Source: UBA1127 sp034422455 (GTDB lineage: Bacteria > Chloroflexota > Dehalococcoidia > Lucifugimonadales > UBA1127). From it: DNA of 64,000 nucleotides. Both the position numbers and the translations under genes were made by a program. The stretch is taken from contig DAOUJQ010000001.1 in assembly GCA_034422455.1 (NCBI GenBank), forward strand, positions 124,001-188,000, written 5' to 3'. Positions 58,588 to 64,000 of the stretch are shown here, in pieces; within the stretch, counting starts at the first letter, position 1, and each line of letters opens with the position of its first letter. The notes under the pieces are model-generated. The model ran no database searches, was not told the DNA's origin, and saw only the letters and a program-made list of their open reading frames with translations.

Positions 58588-59217
58588 ATGTCCACCGACA
58601 ACGCGATAGTTCCGGTGACGGTCTGGACCGACTACATCTGACCCTGGTGCTACATCGGCCTGGACAGGCTCGACAAGCTGCAGGAAGAGTATCCCGTAAG
58701 GGTTGAGACGCGCGCCTTCTTCCTCCGCCCGGACATCCCGCCCGGCGGCCGCGAGCGCCCTGCAAGGCCCGGCGAGGGCCCCGGCGGCGAGCTGAACGAG
58801 CCCCTTCGCACCTACGCGCAGGAGGCCGGCTTCGTCATGCGGCGCAGCTCGCACACGCCCTACACCGTGCCGGCGCTGGAAGCCACCGAGTTCGCGAAGG
58901 AGATGGGCGCCGAGATGCCCTTCCACCACGCCTGCTTCCGCGCGCTGTGGGAGCGCGGCGAGGACATCGAGAAGACGGAAGTGCTCGCCGCCGTCGCCGA
59001 GGAAGTCGGCCTGGACCCGCGCGGGCTGGAGGAAGCCCTGCGCAAGCGCACCTACGCCGACACGGTGCAGGAGAGCTACCGGCAGGCCATCAGCTACGGC
59101 ATCAACGGCATTCCCGCCTTTGTCGTGGGGCGCTACCTCTTCACCGGCGCCCACCCGTACGACTTCTTCAAGCAGGTCATGGAGCGCGTCTTGCAGGAGG
59201 GGATCAATCCAGGTTAG
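58588..59217 (+). CDS. selenocysteine-containing DsbA/FrnE-family oxidoreductase
   Basis: A 209-residue protein if TGA at 58639-58641 is read as Sec18. It starts MSTDNAIVPVTVWTDYI, then U-P-W-C, then YIGLDRLDKLQEEYPVRVET. FrnE-like proteins have CPWCYIG at this place, so the TGA stands exactly at the first active-site cysteine, with C21 intact. Downstream, the frame stays open to 59217 and carries typical family features (RAFFLRPDIPPGG, GINGIPAFVVGRYLFTGA with the cis-Pro). GGAGGGGG lies seven bases before ATG 58588. The enzyme would be a cytoplasmic thiol/selenol oxidoreductase or isomerase. Confidence 0.85.
58655..58674 (+). promoter_or_regulatory. candidate bacterial SECIS hairpin
   Basis: 5'-TCGGCCT-GGAC-AGGC(T)CGA-3': seven pairs with one bulged U and an apical loop starting GG. 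The loop begins 20 bases after the UGA, inside the usual bacterial SECIS window of about 16-37 bases. Recognition by SelB is inferred. Confidence 0.6.
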
Positions 59218-59355
59218 GCCACCGGCAGATGCCGCTCGTGTATCTCCCGTCGTGGGGCTAGCTGCGCCCTAACCTTTCTTCACGCATGCCGTTACTCCCT
59301 GTGGCGTCGTGCGCTTTAGACAACATTCGCTGAGTGAGAAGCCCGGAGGAAGAGC

Positions 59356-61428
59356 ATGGTGGGGTTGGTATCCCGGCTGAACCAGATGAGACCGGGGCAG
59401 GTGTTTGCCATCTTCCTGGTGGCGGCCGTCATCCTGGGAATCGCCGCGGTTGTCTTCATCCAGAACAGGGAGGACAGCGAAGGGGGCGTGGAGGCTGCCC
59501 TGGAGGAGGGCCAACAGATCGTCCAGGTGCGCCGCGGCGACCTGGTGAACCAGGTGTCCAGCAGCGGCAGCATCGTCTTCCCCAACCGGGAGGAGCTCAC
59601 CTTCGGCATTGCGGGCGCCATCGGTGAGGTCCTGGTGGCGGAAGGGGACAACGTTTCGCAGGGCCAGGAGCTTATGCGCATGGACGGTGCCACCATCGCT
59701 GGCCTGGAGCGCGACGTGGCGCAGGCGGAGTTCGATCTCCAGAAGTCCCGCGACGCCCTGGAAGAGATTCTCGAGCCTGTCCCATATCTTCTTGTTGCGG
59801 AGGGCAAGTCGGCTGTCGCCAAGGCCCAGTTGGCCCTGCAAAAGGCGCAAGAGGCCCTGGCGGACGTGGAAGACCCGTTCACCCAGGAGGAGATCGACGA
59901 GGCCCAGGCCGGCGTGACCTCGGCTGAGGAGGCTCTCGCCGACGCTTGGGAAGACGTGCAGTCCATCATCGACGACCATGCGGACAAGATTCAGTTGGCC
60001 GTGGACGAGCTGGACATTGTCAAAGCGGACTACCAGGAGGTCGTCACAAACTTCCTTGGACAGACCCTGACGGAGGGCGACTATCTGCTGACGCCGGAGG
60101 AGTTCTTCGCCGCCTACGGGATCGACCTCGTCACCTTCTTCTCGAAAGACCGGCTGGAGGCCGCCGTCGAGTCACTGCTGCCGCTGGAGCCGGGGCCGAT
60201 GTCCGAGCTTGACGATCCGGAGACGCCATGGGACGAGTTCACCGTCTACCGCTGGATTGCGCTCTACCCGGGCGCCATCTACGGCAACTGCGAGGGCATC
60301 GCGACTGCGCCGCAGGACGTGTGCGTTCTCCAGGACATGGAAAAGGCGTGGAGCAAACTGGATAAGGTACAGGAAGCCGTTGCCGGGGCGGAGGAAAACG
60401 CCGAAAAGGCCGAGGAAAACGCGATGAAGGCCGTCGACCAGGCCGAAGAGACCCTGGAGCGCGCCGAGGAGAAGCTGGAAGAGGTCTACGTGACTTCCGA
60501 CAACCTGGAAGTCGAGGTCAAGTACTATGACGCCAATCTGGCCGAGGCCAGGTTGGAGGAAGCCCGGAATGACCTGGAAGAGCTGCAGGGTGACGACCCT
60601 CCGGACCCGCTTCTCATCACCCTGCGGGAGGCCCAGATCACGGCGAACGAGGCGGCGCTGGACAGGGCCAGGGAGCGGCTCGAGTTGGTGGTCCTGGTGG
60701 CGCCCTTCTCCGGCACCGTGACCGCGGTCAATGTCGAGGCGGGCCGCTCCATTGCGGCCAACAACACCGGCCTCGCCGTCATGGAAATCGTCGACCAGAC
60801 GGTGGCCGAGGTGGACGCCAGGCTGGACGAGATCGACGTGCTCACCGTGCGGGAGGGCATGGAAGCCATCGTTGCCCTCGACGGCCTGCCGGGCGCGGGC
60901 CTGCCGGGCGTGGTGGCCGAGATTTCCCGCACTGGCGAGAACCAGCAGGGTGTCGTGACGTATCCGATCCGGATATCGGTGCGGACGCCTCCGGCGCTGC
61001 AGTTGCGCGAAGGCCTGACCGCCACTGCGGAGATTGTGCTGCAGCAGGAAGCCGACGTGCTGTTGATACCCACCACGTCCCTGGCCGGTTCTCTCCAGCA
61101 GCCTACCGTGCTGGTCAGCGTGGGCGGGGAATTGATGGAGCGCAACGTGACGCTCGGGGCGTCCGACGGCTTCTGGGTGGTGGTCACGGACGGCGTCAAC
61201 GAGGGCGAAAGGCTCGTATCGACGGGAGGCGGCGCCGGCGAGAACTTCGCAAACATCGGGCGGATCGGCGGGCTTGGCGGACTCGGCGGCGCGGCGGGAA
61301 TCGGCGGAGGCCGGGGTCAGGGCCTCACCCCGGAGCAACGGCAGGCGATCAGGGACCGGATACGCGCCCAGGGCGGCGGAGCCGGCGCCGGCGCTGGTGG
61401 ACAGCGCGGTCAGGGCGCGGGGCAGTAG
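59356..61428 (+). CDS. MacA/HlyD-type periplasmic adaptor with large coiled coil
   Basis: A 690-residue adaptor. A membrane helix (about 16-36), a lipoyl half (REELTFGIAGAIGEVLVAEG with NVSQGQELMRMD), long heptad-rich helices (about 115-215 and 335-425) with an acidic insert near 230-320, the second lipoyl half (LVAPFSGTVTAVNVEAG), beta-barrel and a Gly-rich C-terminus (about 635-690). It links an ABC permease to the outside. It is much longer than MacA because of the helices. It starts at ATG 59356 with GGAGGAAG and is followed by the ATPase and permease genes. Confidence 0.83.
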   Translation: MVGLVSRLNQMRPGQVFAIFLVAAVILGIAAVVFIQNREDSEGGVEAALEEGQQIVQVRRGDLVNQVSSSGSIVFPNREELTFGIAGAIGEVLVAEGDNVSQGQELMRMDGATIAGLERDVAQAEFDLQKSRDALEEILEPVPYLLVAEGKSAVAKAQLALQKAQEALADVEDPFTQEEIDEAQAGVTSAEEALADAWEDVQSIIDDHADKIQLAVDELDIVKADYQEVVTNFLGQTLTEGDYLLTPEEFFAAYGIDLVTFFSKDRLEAAVESLLPLEPGPMSELDDPETPWDEFTVYRWIALYPGAIYGNCEGIATAPQDVCVLQDMEKAWSKLDKVQEAVAGAEENAEKAEENAMKAVDQAEETLERAEEKLEEVYVTSDNLEVEVKYYDANLAEARLEEARNDLEELQGDDPPDPLLITLREAQITANEAALDRARERLELVVLVAPFSGTVTAVNVEAGRSIAANNTGLAVMEIVDQTVAEVDARLDEIDVLTVREGMEAIVALDGLPGAGLPGVVAEISRTGENQQGVVTYPIRISVRTPPALQLREGLTATAEIVLQQEADVLLIPTTSLAGSLQQPTVLVSVGGELMERNVTLGASDGFWVVVTDGVNEGERLVSTGGGAGENFANIGRIGGLGGLGGAAGIGGGRGQGLTPEQRQAIRDRIRAQGGGAGAGAGGQRGQGAGQ

Positions 61429-61437
61429 GCGGGGGCC

Positions 61438-62157
61438 ATGCAACGCGCAATGCCGGTCATCTCCATCCAGAACGTCACCAAGACGTACCAGATGGGCCGC
61501 GTCCGGGTGCAGGCCCTCCGGGGCGTCAGCCTCACCGTGGAACACGGAGAAATGCTGGCGGTCATGGGGCCGTCGGGCTCAGGGAAGTCGACGATGATGA
61601 ACATCATCGGCTGCCTGGACGTCCCCACGGGTGGGCGGTACTTCCTTGAAGGCGAGGACGTCCGCCAGATGAACGACAACCAGCTGGCGTCGATCCGCCA
61701 GGGCAAGATCGGGTTCGTCTTTCAGACGTACAACCTGCTGGCCAGGGCCACGGCCCTTGCCAACGTTGAGATGCCGCTCATGTACGGCAACGGCCGCAAC
61801 CGCCGAGCAAGGGCGTTGGAGGCCCTCGACCGGGTGGGCCTGTCGCACCGGGCCAGGCACATGCCGACGGAGCTCTCCGGCGGCGAGCAGCAGCGCGTGG
61901 GCATCGCGCGGGCGCTTGTGAAGGATCCGTCCATCTTGCTGGCCGACGAGCCCACGGGCAACCTGGACACCCGGTCCAGCGACGAAATCATTGCCGTGAT
62001 CCAGCGGCTCAACCGCGAGGAGGGTCTCACCATCGTTCTGGTCACCCACGAGAACGACATCGCGCGGCACACCAATCGCATCGTCTCCTTCCGGGACGGG
62101 CAGGTCGTCGACGATGCGGCTGTGGCGCGGCCCCTGAAGGCAGGAGAGCACGCATGA
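61438..62157 (+). CDS. MacB/LolD-type ABC ATPase
   Basis: A 239-residue ABC ATPase. It has Walker A GPSGSGKST (44-52), the LSGGEQQRVGIARAL signature, Walker B ILLADEPTGNLD with the catalytic Glu, the H-loop VTHEND, and the MacB-family core. ATG 61438 is chosen; ATG 61450 is also possible. It powers the exporter formed by the adaptor and the permease; the gene overlaps the permease by four bases. Confidence 0.9.
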   Translation: MQRAMPVISIQNVTKTYQMGRVRVQALRGVSLTVEHGEMLAVMGPSGSGKSTMMNIIGCLDVPTGGRYFLEGEDVRQMNDNQLASIRQGKIGFVFQTYNLLARATALANVEMPLMYGNGRNRRARALEALDRVGLSHRARHMPTELSGGEQQRVGIARALVKDPSILLADEPTGNLDTRSSDEIIAVIQRLNREEGLTIVLVTHENDIARHTNRIVSFRDGQVVDDAAVARPLKAGEHA

Positions 62158-63401
62158 CGCCGCTGACGACGTTCCTCACGGCGCTGGACGCCCTGAATTC
62201 CAACAAGTTGCGTTCCGGGCTGACGCTGCTGGGCATCATCATCGGCGTGACGGCGGTGATCGCGCTGACGGCCATCGGCAACGGCGCGCAGGCGACCATC
62301 ACGGCCCGCATCCAGTCGCTGGGCACCAACCTCCTCTTCGTGCAGCCGGGGGCAACCACCAGCCAATTCGGGTTCGCGGGCGCGGCGGGCAGCGCGGCGA
62401 GCCTGACCCTGGAGGACTCGGAGGCGTTGTTGGACCCGGTGCTGGCGTCCGCCGTGGTGGACGTCGCGCCGGAGACGGGCACGCGGACGCAGGTGGTCTT
62501 CGAGCGGGAGAACGTCAACACCCAGGTGCTGGGCATCACCCCCGCGTACCTGCCCGTTCGGGCCTACGAGATCGAGGTCGGACGGTCCATCGACGAGGCG
62601 GACATCGCGCGGAAGGCGCAGGTGGCCATCCTCGCCTCCGAGACGGCTGAAGAGCTCTTTGGCCTGCGGGACCCGGTCGGCCACACCATCCGGATCGGCA
62701 GTCGTCCGTTCGAGGTGGTGGGGCTGCTGAAGAGCAAGGGCGCGAGCGGTTTCGGCACCCTGGACGACCGCATCCTGGTGCCCATCACGACCGCGTACTA
62801 CCGCCTGGGCGCGCAGCGCACCGCCGGCGGCGAGATCACAGTGCAGCGCATCAGCGTGCAGATCGCCACCGAGGACGACAGCGACGCGGCCACGGAGCAG
62901 ATCAGCAACATCCTGCGCCTGCGCCACCGCATCACTGATGAGGACGACTTCACCGTCACCAGCCAGGTCGAAACCATCGAGACGCTGGAGGAGACCACGC
63001 AGACCTTCGTCATCTTTCTGGGCGCCATCGCCAGCATTGCCCTGCTCGTGGGCGGCATCGGCATCATGAACATCATGCTGGTGTCCGTGACGGAGCGGAC
63101 GCGGGAGATCGGCATCCGCAAGGCGATGGGCGCAAAGCGGCGCGACATCCTCTCGCAGTTCCTCGTCGAGGCCATCCTGCTCAGCCTCACCGGCGGCGTC
63201 ATCGGCGTGGGGCTGGGCTACGGCTTCACCCACTTCTTCGACGATGTCGAGTTGGCGGGGACGGCGCTCAACATGGTCTTCAGCAACGACATCGCCATCA
63301 TCGCGACGGCGGTATCGGGCGCCATCGGCCTCTTCTTCGGCATCTACCCGGCGATGCAGGCGGCGCGCCTCCACCCCATCGAGGCGCTGCGCCACGAGTA
63401 G
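62154..63401 (+). CDS. MacB-type ABC permease
   Basis: A 415-residue permease. One N-terminal helix (about 18-40), a large periplasmic MacB-type domain (about 45-290) and three C-terminal helices with the FtsX-type GGIGIMNIMLVSVTERTREIGIRKAMGA motif. The usual MacB mechanotransmission layout. It overlaps the ATPase stop in ATGA. Together with the adaptor it forms a tripartite or adaptor-linked exporter for a peptide, drug or lipid. Confidence 0.9.
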   Translation: MTPLTTFLTALDALNSNKLRSGLTLLGIIIGVTAVIALTAIGNGAQATITARIQSLGTNLLFVQPGATTSQFGFAGAAGSAASLTLEDSEALLDPVLASAVVDVAPETGTRTQVVFERENVNTQVLGITPAYLPVRAYEIEVGRSIDEADIARKAQVAILASETAEELFGLRDPVGHTIRIGSRPFEVVGLLKSKGASGFGTLDDRILVPITTAYYRLGAQRTAGGEITVQRISVQIATEDDSDAATEQISNILRLRHRITDEDDFTVTSQVETIETLEETTQTFVIFLGAIASIALLVGGIGIMNIMLVSVTERTREIGIRKAMGAKRRDILSQFLVEAILLSLTGGVIGVGLGYGFTHFFDDVELAGTALNMVFSNDIAIIATAVSGAIGLFFGIYPAMQAARLHPIEALRHE

Positions 63402-63689
63402 GGCTGGCCCCTGCCATCTCCCCCTCGCGCGAAAGCCGGCGCCTTCGCTACCCTCTCCCCATGAACACCACACGCCCCGCCCGCATCCACGACCGTCGCG
63501 CTTCTGTGTGCGATGCCCAGGAATTGTTTCTCACGGGTGGCAAAAACGGTTTTATAGCTGAAATGTGCCACGGCAGCTACGAAACGATTAATGAAGGCAA
63601 TTCCCCGCAGCTACGCCGGAGGAGGAAACAATTCGGCGGGCTTAGCTACGGGCCGCCGGGATTGTTATGGGAAAGCAATTGAGGAAGGT

Positions 63690-63766
63690 TCCGGCGCCCC
63701 CGTAGGGGCGGCCATAGGGGCCGCCCCGGTCCTGTCGAAAGGCCGGGCGAACGGGTTGGGGTGAAC
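63690..63766. repeat. dispersed repeat cluster (R2-like + R1)
   Basis: CCCCGTAGGGGCGGCCATAG then GGGCCGCCCC (a perfect GC-rich palindrome) and GTCCTGTCGAAAGGCCGGGC then GAACGGG, an R1-like edge. Confidence 0.6.
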
Positions 63767-63789
63767 GGGCCGTTGCCGCGTCGGTCGTG

Positions 63790-63795
63790 TATAAT
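63790..63795 (+). promoter_or_regulatory. -10 box TATAAT of the LigB-like gene
   Basis: A consensus TATAAT, 64 bases before ATG 63860. The -35 is not clear. SD GGAGGA precedes the start. Confidence 0.45.
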
Positions 63796-63859
63796 CAGCC
63801 CAGGTAGAGCGACGCGGCCCTGGCCTCGCTTTGGCCGCGCATCACACAGGAGGACACGC

Positions 63860-64000
63860 ATGGCAGAGATCGTGATTGGGCTGGGGACCTCCCACAGCCC
63901 GCAGCTGAGCCTCACGCCGGAGACATGGCCGCTCCACGCTGAGAACGACAAGCGCAACCCCCACCTCTACGGCCTGGACGGCGTCCACCACACCTACGAG
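63860..64000 (+). CDS. LigB-type (protocatechuate 4,5-dioxygenase-like) extradiol dioxygenase, partial
   Basis: Only the first 47 residues are in the window: MAEIVIGLGTSHSPQL then SLTPETWPLHAENDKRNPHL. The opening 'GxGTSHSPQL' with the metal-ligand His12 is that of the LigB class III extradiol dioxygenases common in SAR202-type genomes. They open aromatic rings with Fe(II). GGAGGACACGC precedes ATG 63860. The gene continues off the window. Confidence 0.75.
   Translation, partial: MAEIVIGLGTSHSPQLSLTPETWPLHAENDKRNPHLYGLDGVHHTYE

Larger units (their letters stand above)
63402..63859 (+). other. non-coding stretch with element copy C
   Basis: 458 bases. TTCGCTACCCTCTCCCCATG (63444-63463) starts the element. 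GCGATGCCCAGGAATTG (63510), TTTATAGCTG (63551), AGCTACGAAACG (63575), AGCTACGCCG (63609) and AGCTACGGGCC (63644) follow. The order matches copy B at 39622. A frame open from ATG 63461 to 63682 encodes 73 residues (DAQELFL, SYETINEG, QLRRRR) and may be a small gene or a relic. A palindrome cluster and the LigB promoter follow. Confidence 0.5.

Noticed and set aside
58641..59217. Treating the DsbA-like gene as a pseudogene or as a gene starting at 58837
   Set aside because: The TGA is at the exact catalytic position, the rest of the frame is intact and conserved in pattern, and expression signals are good, so Sec decoding is the simpler reading.

Overview
The window is GC-rich, densely coded DNA with strong third-position G/C. 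I infer a Chloroflexota bacterium, probably of the SAR202/Dehalococcoidia kind. The grounds are tandem FAA-hydrolase paralogues, a LigB-type dioxygenase, an Ldh2-type dehydrogenase, small retropepsin-like proteins, PaREP1-like proteins, and many short intergenic palindromes of the CCCTGAGCCTGTCGAAGG and CATTCCCGC...GCGGGAATCC kinds. The lineage call is inference; no rRNA gene is present.

Layout. 1-5 kb: two NIPSNAP/ABM-like paralogues with matching promoters, a 59-residue membrane protein, a GPP34 protein, a Yip1 protein, a quinone oxidoreductase and a ferritin-like diiron protein. 5.2-8.5 kb: a circularly permuted ATP-grasp / alpha-E / transglutaminase operon. 8.5-9.4 kb: tandem retropepsin-like genes. 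9.4-16.5 kb, minus strand: hisS, then hflK-hflC-moxR-DUF58-DUF4129. 16.6-25.9 kb: rel, an SDR, an esterase, a Gfo/Idh protein, an Ldh2 protein, a cation/proton antiporter and a repeat protein. 25.9-33.3 kb, minus strand: a CaCA exchanger, a TreT-like glycosyltransferase, an Mrp/MIP18 Fe-S pair, a Pro/Thr-rich anchored protein and uvrB. 33.5-38 kb: two PaREP1-like proteins and a heterodimeric ABC exporter. 38-42.5 kb, minus strand: a retropepsin and its partner, a membrane protein, and ruvB-rnhA-PQQ dehydrogenase. 42.7-48.6 kb: two FAA hydrolases, vapBC, a PfkB kinase, a MoaD-MoaE fusion and a low-GC PD-(D/E)XK-like gene. 48.6-57.5 kb: an MFS transporter, tRNA-Ser(GCT), miaB, and nadA/nadB/nadC with interspersed VOC, PLD-zinc-ribbon and MBL genes. 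57.6-64 kb: dtd, fmdB, a probable selenoprotein, a MacAB-like exporter and the start of a LigB-family gene.

The strongest unusual signal is at 58588-59217. This is a DsbA/FrnE-family gene in which an in-frame TGA stands exactly at the first cysteine of the CPWC motif. A hairpin with a GG-starting apical loop lies about 20 nt downstream, so the gene very probably encodes a selenoprotein (UPWC). It would be split or lost under standard-code gene calling.

Other notable items are a three-copy family of AGCTAC-containing intergenic elements (18.9, 39.6 and 63.5 kb), a mosaic of intergenic palindromes one of which supplies a gene's stop codon, well-formed dyad operators at vapBC and the FAA pair, probable leaderless starts, and an SDR lacking its catalytic tyrosine.
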